Assembly (NCBI GenBank): GCA_914767715.1 | Contig: OU612073.1 | Span: forward strand, 16,122,001-16,186,000 | DNA length: 64,000 nucleotides | Direction of reading: 5' to 3' | Source of the DNA: Membranipora membranacea | Lineage: Eukaryota; Bryozoa; Gymnolaemata; Cheilostomatida; Membraniporidae | In this document: positions 39,047 to 52,046 of the stretch, in pieces | Numbering within the stretch: position 1 is the stretch's first letter | How the letters are laid out: every line of letters starts with the position of its first letter | Translations under genes and position numbers: made by a program | The notes under the pieces: model-generated | Databases searched by the model: none | Told to the model about the DNA's origin: nothing | The model's input: only the letters and a program-made list of their open reading frames with translations

Positions 39047-41987
39047 ATGGCTAGTAACCTTTCAGACATTGGCTGCACACGATGTTTGGAGGTGATTGGA
39101 TATTTAGTGAATCCAAGACTACTGTCGTGTGGACATGTCTATTGTGAGATCTGCTTCGACACTGTCTGTAAAAAGACTGCAAAAGGAGTGGAAATTCAAT
39201 GTTCTCATTGTGGGTAAGTATCTTTTCCGGCTCCTCGATAATTTCTTATTTTCTCAAGGTAGGTATAGACCAAATAGACCAATATAAGTTAAAGCTTTTG
39301 GTGTACTCTAGACTATTATGTTTCTTGATAATAAAAATTGCAATCATCATCACTGCAATGGTGAAAGCATATCCCATTCAAAATTCATAATGACAATTGA
39401 CAATGAGTCTGTAGTTGACATCCTCTCATTACATTTTCAGTAAGGAGCAGCAGTTTGCAGACTTTGGATGTCTGACAGCTCCTACTGAGGTTCAAATGCA
39501 TGATGTAACCGGCGGTACTGAAGCAGCCACTCCAGCACCGCCGCCGTGTGGTAAATGTAAGGAGAAGGATACTGAGATGGCAGCGGTGTGTTACTGTGAA
39601 CAGTGTGAAGAGTTATTCTGTAACGGCGATGAGCAAGTTCGTAAACATGAGTGTCACTTCACCTCTTTTATACCCCTGTACCTTAAATATCTCGGGTTAA
39701 CGACACTCTGCTAGGTTAGATATGATTGATGATGAATTGAATCGATGATTGAAGAGCCATTTGGCTGATAGCTCCAAGTTTTGTTAGAAACTGATCTCGG
39801 CGTTTATTGCTGGGAGTTCACGAATGATTTTTTTTCAACAGGAACATAAAAGATGGTGCAGGAATCACAAAACCATTTCCATCAGTGCTTATCAGAAAAT
39901 ACCAAATCGCTACATAACGCCGAAGTGCACAGATCACCAGAGAGAGTTATCGATGGCCTGTGAGCACTGTCTGAAGCTGGGCTGCCTCAATTGTAGTTTT
40001 CAAGACAAGATTTGTCAAGGTAAATACCTGGTGCACATATAGTTTGTTTTGTAATCAACAGTTACATTGTATACCTTCCATAAAGCAGTGTGAGGGCTTT
40101 TTGCTTTTATGATAGATAATTGAGATGAACAAGTTGTCAAGTATCTTGCAACATTGCCAACAGCTCGACCATCCTCAATTGATGTAAGGGTGTTACTCCT
40201 TTAAAGATGAGCATAGACACTTGGTGAAGTCATTGAAAGATATGGAGAAGAGTCTCAAAGCGGATTTTGCTAAGATACATGATGCCTGCACAATAAAGTT
40301 GGATAAAATGACTCAGGCAGAAAAGGAAACTTGGATTATACTGGACAACATAGAAACCAACTGTGAAACAATGAAACATCAGGTTGAAAGACAAGCTGAA
40401 GAGAAGGTAACTGAATGAAGCCAGGCATGGCAACAGCGCCATCTGAACTATCAGCTATACCAACCCTAAAATTCGAAAAAGAAATATTGTGGCTTATTGA
40501 TTGAATGTTGATGCAGACAACAAATATAATATAGTTGTTGCTGGTGAATTAGCTTTTATTTGGTTTTTTAGGTTGCGCAGATTAGAAAAGAGGCTGCTAA
40601 TATGATAGAAACAATCCAGAAATGTACAGATGACAGTAGGTGTGACTTTGAAAGATTTTTAGGCGATTTACGAACCGAACGAGAAAGTCTGGAGAGCCTA
40701 ATGAAATCCAATCGACAGTTTCTACGTGAGAGTCATGTGACTGATATTATAAATCAGAAGGAAGAACGTATACAGAGTCTGGAGAAAACTGAACCCTCGA
40801 AACTGAGAGCTTACACTGGTGGTAGAAATTTCACTCTGTCAGGTAATTGTCAGGTGTCATACCTCGATTTGTAATAAATATTCAAGCTCAAAGCCTGCCA
40901 AACTGGAATCTGTTCAATGAGGATTACATGGTCTGTGCGAACTATGGACATCAACCTGAGACATGTTTTAGAATGCTAGATACCTTTTTTCATAGCTTGG
41001 ATGGTGTTGTACCCAACATATTATGTCACTCGGTTATGTCCATTGTTGCTGCTGGATACAGCCAGCAAGTGTTCAAGCGTTTCATTTTTGTCAATAATTG
41101 CAGAAGCTGATATCTCAAAGGAATCATTGCTTGCTTTTGAGATGGCCAAGGCACCAACTACCGTCGAATACACCATGTCTTATAATATCAAGGGAAAATG
41201 CATAGGCATCAGCTATCTCTCAAACTACTGCTTTGTAGTTGCTTATGCTGGAGCAGGATTGACAGCTTTCGAAATAGACTTTAACTCTCGTAATTTTAGT
41301 TATTATGACAATCTTCGTGAAAGATATAAAAATACCTCAGAAATGGGTTGTTCAGCTAGGATTGTGACCTCACTGGACTCACACTCAAACAGGATATTTT
41401 GTGTGGGCCAACACCAAAACAAAGAAGAAACACGCGTGGTTTGCCAACAGGACTTGTCATATAAATCCGGCCCACAGCTGTTTAACTTTAGCTGCAAGAG
41501 CGAGGCTGCCTCTTGTCTTTCGTCAAGCACTAGATTCATTTGTGTTTCCAATCCTGATGAAAACAGCATCATATTGTACAACAATCTCACTAGAACACAG
41601 ACCACAAACAAAATGAAATATCTTCCAAATGCCTGCAGGTTTTTGCAGGATACAAACGTTTTGCTTTTTTCTGGTGAGTTAGGGGTCGAATGCTACAGCA
41701 TTTCAGAGTTGGGTAAATTGAGTACTCTTTGGGTTTGCGATAAGGTTAGGCATCCTCATGGTCTAGCAGTCTTACAAGACGGAAACATAATTGTTCACAG
41801 TCCAAGACTCAAATCTTTGTATGTGATATCGAAGTTTGGCGCATTAATAGCAGTATTTGAGAATGAGGAAATATCAAAGGCCAGTGGAGGGGATATTTGT
41901 GTAAGAGAAGCCGATACTGGGGGTAAATTTGTGTACCTTCCTAGCAGTGATCAAAAATCAATAATACAGTTCAGAATAATTTATTGA
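39047..41987 (+). CDS. TRIM-like RING / B-box / coiled-coil protein with propeller-like C-terminus
   Basis: Six exons join in frame to 631 residues: 39047-39213, 39441-39636, 39842-40019, 40207-40406, 40572-40842, 41104-41987. The RING has Cys10, Cys13, Cys28, His30, Cys33, Cys36, Cys52 and Cys55, so an E3 ubiquitin ligase role is expected. A first B-box follows (C92xxC95, C108xxC111, C116, then C127 and H130). The second B-box has C150xxH153, C161xxC164, C169xxC172 and H183xH185. Exons 4-5 (about 186-320) are charged and helical, as in the TRIM coiled coil. Exon 6 (294 residues) contains RHPHGLAVLQDGNIIVHSPR followed by KSLYVISKFG, which resembles an NHL-type blade; other blades are diverged, so the domain call is tentative. 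The order of domains fits a TRIM-NHL-like protein, but I cannot name an orthologue. Poorly characterised TRIM genes are common in invertebrates. Confidence 0.85.
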
Positions 41988-44900
41988 CTTTTTGTGAGAC
42001 TAATCTAATATATATATCTGCTTTAACGATGTAAGTTGGTCTGAGCCAATGATGAAACTATTTTTTTTATATGTTGTCATAGCCATATAACATGATTCTT
42101 CTTCAAAAGTAATTAATCTCTTTATTGCAACGTTTTTTTTATGCATGCTACCATCTTTTATTTTCATAATTTTAGCTAGAATATAAATACAAATAGCTTT
42201 CACATAGATACGGACAGATAAGTGAATGCTTCAGCTAGTGCAGTGACTTAAATTAATACTGAAGATTGATACGAAAATCTCCTTCTTTGTTAGCTTAATT
42301 GTCAATTCAGGTTTGCATTCACTGGGTTTCCATGTAAATTGTAAAATCAGACTGAGTTGTCACCTCTTGCCTCTATACATCTATTCCCATGGATTAAGAT
42401 CGAGCTTGACTTCAAAAAAACCTCTGCTGCCACCGGTAGTTGAGCTTGTGCCTATTGAACTACAGCCTCTCATGATAACTGCTTGGAGCTCAGCGCATAC
42501 CGGAAGGCTTTCCCATGGATCAAACAGCCTAAAAATTAACTCAGGTTGATTGATCCATCATCACCTAAAGAAAGTGTTCTGTTTGAATTTCCAGTCACAT
42601 TTTTGTATACTTTATAATGTTTTGGCGGGTGGGCCTTTGAACCAGACCTTACTAAAGGTACCTTACATACTCCTCAAACCACCCAAGTGCTCTGCCACCC
42701 TACCTATCACAATGACCTTCCAGAATTCCTACCTCACGTTTTCTGAGCTACTGCCCTACGTTGGAAACAAGTAGTAGCACTAAAACTTTTATATTCTGAG
42801 TAAAATATGCCAATATGAGGTGTATTTGCATGAACAGAGCTTCGACCAGAAATCATGTGTTTCAGCGGCTGATGTATTAATGAATTTCCAAAGCTATGTC
42901 ATGTAATAGGCTACACCCACCTCATTGACGACGGCAGAGGCTTTTGAAGTTTCAGCCTGTTCTCAGCCCATGGGTACAGATATAGCTTTCTAGGGCGAGC
43001 TAATGGTGGCAACTCATTCAAGCTCAAAGTTTGCTAGAAACATAGTGATTATGCACATGGGATATGAATAAATACAAGTTGAATATTATTAATGCTTATA
43101 TTTTGACTAATAGACATCAAATAGCAAAGCTAGGGACTGTACATACTTCATCAGAAACATGCCATGTTACATCGTGTGGAGCATTACTGAAAACTTCATA
43201 TGTGTCATTTTGGTGATTAACATCCTATATTCAGGTTGAGGAAATTATCCTCTTCATAGAGTTTTTGTGCTGTAAAAGTGTGAAATTAAAACCCCGCGTT
43301 TGTTGAGAATTTTTTGTCAGATATTTGACTTAATAAATTGCTCAAAGACTTTTATAATTAGAGAAATGCAAAAAATGATGCAAATGACATGGACTTTTAA
43401 ATGTCAACAAATCAGTTGTTGTGTTTCACTGTTATATTAAATTCTTTTGTCTACGACTGAAATACAGATTATAAGCAACTGCTAAGATACAGCCTGTGAT
43501 GCAATTTAAATTGTAATTATTAATACTCTCTTTTTATTAATAAGATTAATGACTTTATTTACTTTTCAATACCACTTATCTGGCTTACGAAAAGACAAAA
43601 ATTCTGCCCGGAATGGAGATTATCTATATCTGCTGGTTATCTATCAGGTCTGTTATTGTGTGTATTGTGAAATTGTTAGGATAAGTGGATAGAAGTAATC
43701 AACATGATGTCGATCAGCAAACGATAGGTGGACACCAACTCTATCTTAATAAATTGCGCAAACAATTAATAAAAAGCAATAATAAAAAATAGAAAGTGCG
43801 CCATCCTGCACTCCTTCAAGCTTCAATGTAATGATATCCCGTTAACTGTTTATGACACATTTAAACTGATATTGGTGTCAAAAGTTCACTATCTAGTGTA
43901 AGTGGAAACTATTTAATTTTGAATGAGAGATTGGGTTACAATGTGAAACCTGTTCCGCAGATGTATGTATGTACCTTTATTATATCACTACTGATAAATA
44001 AAATTGCTGGACTGCTGATAAAACTGTAAAATGAGCTCATAAAATGCAGGTATAAATAGAAAAAAATAAAAGTGGAAAAAGCATAGACTAAGATTTATTT
44101 GTTCAATGTATTAGTTGCAATGGCAGGAAAAAATTACGCCTCAGATTTATACGTGCTTTTACAGCACGAAACCGACCAGATGGTAGCATGTCAAACGTCA
44201 ATACTGGGTCAGTATCACTGGCGGTTATTCTCAGAGCCTTGGTCTTGAGTCGCTGATCAATAACATGTTGTGGTTGTGGTAGAGTAGTGTTGGCTAGCTT
44301 CTCAGCGGTACGTGTCACTTTATATAGATGCCACTAGATAGAAGCTGTCTTTGATCTCTCGAGATTTGGCGCTGGCTGTCAATTTCCACTCGTTGTTTAA
44401 ATATTTGGTTTGACTGTAATCAGTTACAGATACAGATACAGATTTATTTATAATCCACTGTTGCAGTACCCTGAGGTATTAAAAAAAGCAGTTGGTGAGC
44501 TCCGGTTAAAAAATATGATTGGATATCATAAAAATTTTGTAGCACCATCAAGAAAATTTGCAGTATTCGCCTTGACTAAAAAATTGTCCTTCAGTCGAAT
44601 CGAATGTCTAAACTGTGACGACTGCCTCTCAGGGACTAACGTGTGGAGCCTATGCCTACAGGTGCTGGCTATCTTGATAAAATAGTATTGTTTATAATAT
44701 TTATAAAATATGCTGCGTAGCTAATTTGAGCGAAATTTCTTTATGGCATTATGCAAAATGTAAGAGGTGTATTATACAAACTACGTATCAGTTGAACAAC
44801 TAGTTGAAATTGTAAAATAAAGGCTTGTCATAGAAAGATTATTCTGCTTCAGCCATCTAGGTCACACTTACCATAAATAAAATTACCTGTATCTTATATT

Positions 44901-47129
44901 GGAGCGGCTTCTCTAGCTTTTAGATAATCAGTATTGGAACAATCACCTCCCGGACAAAGTTGGGATTTTCTAGATTTTCTGAAGCAATATGATCGTTCTT
45001 AAGAAGATGTCAGGGAAGCCACAATACTCAGATTGGTTTTTTGCTTCTCAAAGGTTGTACAAATCGGCACAACATGACATTTACTTTTAGTTAAGCGATA
45101 ATTATGATTGATAATTAAATGATTTGAGATTGCAAGATCTTATAGTCATAAAGATGATTAAAAAATATATCTCTTTTTACCAGCGATACATCAAGTGAAC
45201 AATGTCCCACATCTAGATAATAACAAACAACATGCAGATTTACAGATTTATCTGATAAGCCGCTTTTGCGAATGCTTTGTGGATCACATAAAACAGTTGA
45301 TTGAGTAGTCCTGAATAATTGGTGTAAGAACAAAAACTACAACAGTTTATCCGTAAGAAAGCTTTCCAATTCTGTCGGAATCATGCTTTTGCAGTGTTGA
45401 AATCATGTCACTGTTTGCTCAAAGATATCAAATTTGTCTTAGTTGGATGGAGATGTTAGGGTCACAATAAGTGGCCAGGGTAGCTTTTTGAGGAAAAAAA
45501 AACATAATCGTTTTCTCTTTCATCAACAGATTACAATGGCAACTGTTTTTTTAAAGCTCAACAAATCCTAAGTGGTAACTTCCAGTTTTTACTTTTAGAT
45601 AACAACTTTTTCCCTAATAACCTTTCACTAAACAAAACATAGCATAACAACCAACTGACTTTAATAATATAGGGCATCCTAGGCTCCTTTTGTATTTCTA
45701 GTTTTATTGCTTGATTCGCGTTAAAAATGATTTTACTGCCTGGGTATATACGAAAAAGCCTGAATTAGGTTGCGATTGGTTATGCAGCAGTGAGAGTAGC
45801 GCTTTAGCTGAATGACAATTGATTCAATGTATCATCAATAAACCTGGACAACTTTCACCATGAGTAAAAGCCATTGCTACTGCACTTGTAAATGTTGATA
45901 CATCCACCATACTTAATGTGCCTCAGTGCTATTGGTCTATCAAGTCCCTACAACTATACAAAACTCGTCCCAATCCAACAGCTACACCCCAAAATACAAA
46001 AAATTGATCCATGAACAAATCTTGGTACGAAATACTGAAATTTGGACCCATAAATGAGTCATATCATTATTGGCAAGATGAACAAATCTTGGCTCTCTGG
46101 GATACAGATATATGGCCCTAAGTTCTACAACTTCGCTCAATAATCTAATCTTGGCTAAAAATTTTAAAACTTGGCCTGAAATTTAACAACTTGCACAATC
46201 AAAGTTCATCAAAGATAATCTAGTGTTTTAGAAAGAGAGCCATTACGCCCTGAGAAAAAAAATTCTTTTCTAATAAACAGCATCAAAAAATTGATCTAAA
46301 CATTCCCTCAATTCCAGCTTCAAAATGTATAGAAACAAAACCAACCAAAACAGAAAAAATGTGTGTGAGTGTCGATGAGAGGAATATGAAAAAGAAAATA
46401 TTATTTGATAATTATTTAATAATAAATATTTTTTGGTGGTGTCAGGAAGAGCATCCGACCTCTCAAATGCTCCTGTGCCCCATCAGGATCCAGTCCGTAG
46501 ACCCGAACTGATACCGAGACAAAAAAACCAAGCAACATCATGGTTTCTCACACGGTATCACAGGGTATCGAGACTATAAATGGACGTGAGTTTATGCATA
46601 TTGGTTACATTGTGAGAACAGCTGCACCTGTTCGAAACAGAGTTGCCTTTTCATTGATAAATTGGAAACAACTCCTTATTTGTTTACGCTATTTTTCACG
46701 TCTACAATCAGGAAATGACATAAAAAATATGTGCCTAACCTCATCGAAATAGAAATAAATAGCTGCCACCATATGAACTAAGACATTCAATTTAATTTTC
46801 ATGACTCAATAAATATCAACCCTTGATGTAGTCTTTTCTCATAAGAAAGCTGGAAGTAATGGAAGTAAGGTAGAACTTGTTCGATGAATGAAACCTGGCT
46901 CTCATCACCACTTTTACTGGCTTGGTTTCCAGTACCACTACCCTCTTTCTAATTGGTAACTGCTATTGAAATGATCTGAAAATTTGGTTTTGCACCTGCC
47001 CATCTAGGTACTACCATTACCAACGATGCTCATTTTATAGCTATGACGCAGGATACAGTTTGTCAAAGCTAACATTTAAACTCTAATAGCATAACAACCT
47101 TGCTACAGGGTATGAGAATCCATGCTATT
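41988..47129. other. Long spacer, no recognisable gene
   Basis: About 5 kb of AT-rich DNA lies between the TRIM-like gene and the first C4-like gene. It holds one SINE copy at 46433-46594. Near 46020-46200 the phrase ATCTTGG recurs in a loosely repetitive stretch. A minus-strand frame at 44103-44318 has an AATAAA just past its stop but no ATG at its start; I do not accept it as a gene. Nothing else can be supported. Confidence 0.55.
46433..46594 (+). mobile_element. SINE-like retroelement, copy B (5'-truncated)
   Basis: From GGTGGTGTCAGGAAGAGCAT to ATGGACGTGAGTTTA it closely matches 49390-49544, but lacks the tRNA-like head of that copy. 5' truncation is usual for LINE-mobilised elements. 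No clear flanking duplication was found. Confidence 0.75.
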
Positions 47130-47180
47130 GTTACCATGACAACATGTAAGCTTTGGAAAGCGCATATATGGTATTTAAAG
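47130..47180 (+). promoter_or_regulatory. X-box-like motif and TATA-like box of the first C4-like gene
   Basis: GTTACCATGACAAC (47130-47143) fits the RFX-factor X-box pattern GTHNCC-AT-RRNAAC at every position. TATTTAAAG starts 42 bases later at 47172, about 184 bases before the start codon. The paralogous gene has the corresponding two elements with the same 42-base offset. RFX binding is an inference from the motif. Confidence 0.55.
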
Positions 47181-47355
47181 AAGCATCTGTCTTCATCTTA
47201 AGTATTGTTCCTCTGACAATTTGCACACTTTTATTACTACGTGTGCATTCATATTTTCTTATACTTGACACTAGTATCCACTGCTAACTAGTGCTGGTCT
47301 GTGCTCTCCTTGACAATTTCAAAGTTCAACTTATATTAGTCTTAGAGCGAATACA

Positions 47356-50300
47356 ATGGAGTCTCAAAGCTGCACCTGTAACTGCAGTACAACCAAACGT
47401 GCTAATAAGACATGGATATATGTGTACTTGTTGTCGATGAGTGCTATAATAGTCATGATGGCGCTGGTCTATACTGACCTGAGTAGTAGGATAAGTCAGG
47501 CTCAAGTAGTAGACAATCCCATAAAGGTGAGTTCATTCAGAGGTGCTAAATTGACTTTGACATTTGCATTTTGCCTAAATTTCAGTAACAATGACGAGTT
47601 ATTAGATGGATATTAAGAAATGGCAACTTTAAACTTCAATAATCTTCAGGCCGATCGATAACAGCACTTGTCAGTGAATGGAGCAGAGCAAGTTGTTGGA
47701 ATCAGAACAAGAGCAGTCACCAAGTGCATGGGGGAAAGGGAAATCTGGGGAAGTGATGTATAAAATAAAGAATGTATTCCATGATTTGAATGGTCGATTT
47801 GGCAATCAGATTGCCTTTTATCACTTGATTTATATACAAATAATGAGTTTGTAAATTCAGAAGAGTTCAATCTTAGATGAATCATGCAAAGAGACATTAA
47901 ATAAGTTTACTAGTGTTCTGTGTTAACTCTGAACGGTTTGGATTTCACACAGGTCAAAAATTGAGATTAACATTCTACCCTCCCTGATTCTACCCCAGCA
48001 TAATTTTTAAGTGACTATCTTTAATAGAGGGAACGAGATTCAGATCATGCCATATATTATAACAGCCGATGTGATGTAATGCAGTTTATATCAAATGTTT
48101 AATGTAAGGTTCTTGGAAGAATAAAGCTGCTTTCTAAAAGTGAAGGCTGGAAGTTACCAATCAGGATTTGTTGATTTATAAAATAATGCAATCATTGCTG
48201 TAATCTGTTGATGATACGGAAAAAGAGAAAATGGTTGCTTATTTTTTTGTCTAGCAAGTTTAGTAAGCAGTTAGTCTAGCAAGTTGTCTTGAAAGCTACT
48301 CGATTGAAATCATGACACTAAAATCTCCACGCACCAAGTGTTATGATTTCAACACTGCAAAAACAATGTTGTTTGTATTTATCTTAATGTGGGACATGAA
48401 CCTACGCCCATCGTTAATTTGGTGCACTTGGTGTACAAGCTGGTAAAAAAGTTTTTCTTTAATTATCATTAGGTTGGATTAAGATTTAATGATCTTGCTA
48501 TCCACATGTATTCTATGATCAATCATAATTACTGGTAACTTTAAATGAGAGTCTGTCATATGAAAAGCAAAAAACTATCTGAAATTTGTTCTATTTCAGA
48601 TTTCAAAAAGATACTGGTCTGGCAGGGAGGATACATTGCAGCGCCAGGCTGTACAAAGAGGCCAGCGGGGAAGGAGCTGTAGATGTTCTCCCTCAGGTCT
48701 TCCTAGCAATGATCCCTTCACTTTTGAGGATCTTGAAGATAGTGAACCAGTTCCAGAAGCTCCCATCAAAGGTAAATGTCTGAACAAATAATAATTACTG
48801 AAGATGAAGCAGATATTAAAGCCTAAATACTTTAAATCGCATTCTTTACATTTATTTCTTTGTAAAAAACAGGTTTTTAATTGTGTCATCAGACCATACT
48901 AGGATCGAGATGACATTTATGATTGTGAGTAATTACATGCTGCAGACAATGTGTTTTAAAAAGTAAAGTGCTAAGAATGTGTATGAGAGGTCGAGTTACC
49001 AACTGAAAAAATAACATTGCATGGAATAAATATGACATGAAAATGCATGATGTTGTTCTTCCCTGATTGTTAAGCTTTGTGCTGTAAGCCAGCATGTGAT
49101 AATAAGTCACTGCATGGCGATTCCTTAACATGTAATGACTTGTTGACAACAGCAAGTTTTGTGGGTGACTGACGAGATGAAATTTTGGCTTTTCCAATAA
49201 AGTTCAATCACCACTTCCCTGCTTGGTATTAATGGAAGAGCGAGAACTCCAAAGCATTTGCATAATACTGTCAATAATTTCCTTCTATGCGATTAAATAA
49301 AAAGGTCATTTAATGATAATAATGTGTTTCTGATATGGGAGCGTCTGTGGTGCAATGGGTAAGGCATGGGTCTTTCAATTGAGAGGTGGTGTCAGGAAGA
49401 GCATCCGACCTCTCAAATGCTCCTGCTCCCCATCAGGATCCAGTCCGTAGACCCGTACTGATACTGGAAAAAAAAACCAAGTAACATCAGGGTTTCTCAC
49501 ATGATATCACAGGGTATCGATACTATAAATAGACGTGAGTTTATTGTGTTTCTAATATCAAATTTATTGTTCAATTACAGTAGGAATCCAGGCTTCAGGC
49601 CCTGATTTCAATCGGGCAGCAAGACCTTCAGCAAGTGCAGGGCCCAATCCAGGCTCTGCCACACCTGCGCAAAAAGGTAAGTTTTTATTAAAGTTCTATA
49701 ATAAGAAACTTACAACATGAAATAAATCAATTTATCGTGTGTTGCCAGCTCATGCCACAAATTTCTTTAAAATGGTAGTTTAAACTTTAGTCTTCCAAGG
49801 CGGCCTCAACTCAATGGCCTGGTAATGAGTTTGTGATCATTGAAAGTGTTTGGTAGTGGCACGTTTATCATTTAAAAATATACAATGTTTTCTGCTTGAT
49901 TTGCAGGGACAACATTCACCAGATGGGGTAACTCTTTTTGTCCAGAGAATGCCCGCGCAGTTTACAGTGGTAGGTAGTGCCAAACCCTTAACCTCCCTTT
50001 TGACCATTGGCATTGAAGTTGCAGAATGCCCGCATATATTTTTGACAATACAGTACATAAACTCTTAGAAATTTCTGATTTTTGAAAAACAACTTTATTA
50101 AGCGTTCCAAACATAAACTTATTATTACTTTTAAGAAACACTTAAATCAGAACATAAACTAACCAAAAGTATGGATACATACCTCTCGAATCTGTGTCAG
50201 TTCACATTGTTTTAGCTTAGAAGTGTTGATAATGAACGATAGTTTTTAATGACGTATACGTCATCATTAAAAATTATCGTTCATGTAAATGTTTTTTATA

Positions 50301-51348
50301 TACGTCATAGAAAAAAAATTAACATTTCAATTTATATCACAGGTTTCATAGCAGGACCACAGACAGGCAGCGGAGTTGGTGGTGGTTCTGATCTTCTTTG
50401 TCTTCCAAGAACACCTGGCAGCGCAGCTAGAAATTCAGGATTGTCCCAAGGCAGCTCTAACACATATATCAGCCCAGTTAGATTTGATAAGACACAGTCA
50501 ATGTTACGCAATGCTTTGATAGGATGCGCAACCTGTTTACTCGAGGCAAAATCAACTACGGTAAGTCCGACACAGTGAATCTGTCTTGATAAAATTCAAT
50601 GATGATGCCTCTTGATTTCCTATAGTTTGAAGTTACGGTGTATGCAAAATCCATGGAGATGCAACTCCGAGTTCAGGTATTCGACTTGCTTTGACTTTTA
50701 TACACTTGGATGAAATCAAAACTGTAGACTTTGAGGTCTAAATGTATGATCAAACACCATTATATCACATATCAGAACATATTTAAACCATGTTCTAACC
50801 TGAATGTTATTTGGCTACCCCTGCTTTGAGAGTCACATGCCCGAAAATTTATCATAGCAATCCATTTCAAACTTGATCTGCCAGATCTTCCAACTATTTG
50901 TGCTGCATTATGATCTCAGAAGTTTACTCATATAAAATTTCAATTTCCTCTAGACACAAAAAAGCAATAAAATTACAATGTTTTTATTTAAAAGCCATTT
51001 AATTCTAGGAAGATGGCGATCCTGACATTTTAGACGTCAGATGTCTTTTAAAAAAAATTAACTTATTAACTACAGGTTATGATTCCGGCTACCACTACAT
51101 GTCCACCTGGCTGGGATACTGAATATGTAGGTGTGCTCATGGGAGCATCCAGCAGCATTCGTACATCGGCATCTGTAAATCATATATGTGTTGACAATGA
51201 TCCAACAACTCAGGCAGGGAACACAGAAGCAAGATCCATGAAACTGACACACCTTCAGTTCAGCGGCTGTCCGAGTCGAACACTGAGCTCATGTAACAGA
51301 TATGATACATCACAGAAGCTATCCTGTGTGGTCTGTTCTAGGACTTGA
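47356..51348 (+). CDS. Type II membrane protein with short-chain-collagen C4-like C-terminal domain (paralogue 1)
   Basis: Six exons join to 330 residues: 47356-47526, 48600-48771, 49581-49676, 49907-49969, 50343-50560, 51076-51348. A short N-terminus with clustered Cys (CTCNC, residues 6-10, possibly acylated) precedes one hydrophobic helix at about 20-39 with no signal-peptide cleavage pattern, so a type II topology is expected. A linker with RGQRGRSCRC and SPSGLPSNDP follows, then a Pro/Ser/Ala segment. From residue 147 the C-terminal domain starts TFTRWGNSFCPENARAVYSG and contains GGGSDLLCLPR, GCATC, VMIPATTTCPPGW, HICVD and LSCVVC. This is the non-collagenous domain known from sponge short-chain collagens (spongin type), related to the collagen IV NC1. 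No Gly-X-Y run exists, so it cannot form a collagen triple helix. A SINE sits in intron 3 and a long palindrome in intron 4. Confidence 0.85.
49337..49544 (+). mobile_element. tRNA-headed SINE, copy C, with 14-base target-site duplication
   Basis: The element begins GGGAGCGTCTGTGGTGCAAT, whose TGGTGCAATGG resembles a Pol III A box, and ends GACGTGAGTTTAT. It is flanked by TGTGTTTCTGATAT (49323-49336) and TGTGTTTCTAATAT (49545-49558), a 14-base direct repeat with one mismatch that marks retrotransposition. A B box is not obvious. TGTCAGGAAGAGCATCCG resembles a core shared by several animal SINEs, from memory only. It lies in the second intron of the first C4-like gene. Confidence 0.85.
50232..50284. 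repeat. 53-base near-perfect palindrome in intron 4 of the first C4-like gene
   Basis: ATGAACGATAGTTTTTAATG followed by ACGTA is mirrored by TACGT and CATCATTAAAAATTATCGTTCAT. The centre GACGTATACGTC has no loop. Mismatches are few. It contains two TGACGT half-sites (CRE/ATF-like) facing each other. A further TACGTCATAG lies 20 bases downstream. It ends about 60 bases before exon 5. It could be cruciform-forming, a protein-binding site or a tiny MITE. Confidence 0.85.
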
Positions 51349-52046
51349 AAGTACCCGACTACCAAAGAATACTCACACAAATGTCAAAAGCTATTGGTTT
51401 TGTGTGTTTTTTTTGTCTCGAGAATTACTTTTTTACTTGATTTTCATACACCCATGTATCAAGGGATAATCCCCACTATGTTTATTTATCATAAATTATG
51501 TATTCTCTTTATCTTGACTTTTCCCAGAATATGTAGTAGGTCTGTTAAGGTTTCTTGTTTTAAGGTTCCACCCCAGACAGCTCAGAAAGGTGCTGAAACT
51601 TTTTCATTTTTCTACCTGATGCATTATATATTAAATATATTGAAGGGCGTGGTATTTTTGATGTAAGATTTGCTTTCGTCTTCCTAATCAAATCATTTCT
51701 AAAAGAGGTTAGTAAAAATAGAACTAGTCCTTCCCACCAAACTGTACTGTCTCTGTTTAGCTACTAGCTATGAAAACCCGCTCATTTCACTGTTAGAGTT
51801 CAAATAGGTAACCACACATTTGGATGTTGGTACTTGTATGTACCATAATCTAACAGGTATGGACCATACACTAAGGTATTAACATGATGAATATGACACA
51901 TTGCTGATAATTATCTCGGCTAATTACCAGGGGAGCAGTACCCAGTGCTTGTTGAAGCCCCTAGGACCTACTTCCTAGTAACACACGCTTATCAGGGAGG
52001 GTTGTATATACCCTACCACCCTTCCTGCTTTTATTGCCATTTCGTT
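51349..52046. other. Spacer between the two C4-like genes
   Basis: About 700 bases comprise the 3' flank of the first gene and the distal promoter of the second. No AATAAA was found close behind the first stop codon. No coding sequence is recognised. Confidence 0.55.

Noticed and set aside
44103-44318. 71-codon minus-strand frame with AATAAA four bases past its stop and TATATAAAG just before its beginning
   Set aside because: The frame starts with GTG and has only an internal ATG. The TATA-like string would overlap the start, and it resembles no family. A spliced last exon remains possible but unsupported.
46020-46200. Phased repeats around ATCTTGG/AACTTGG
   Set aside because: The units are irregular in spacing and sequence, so I could not define a repeat unit.
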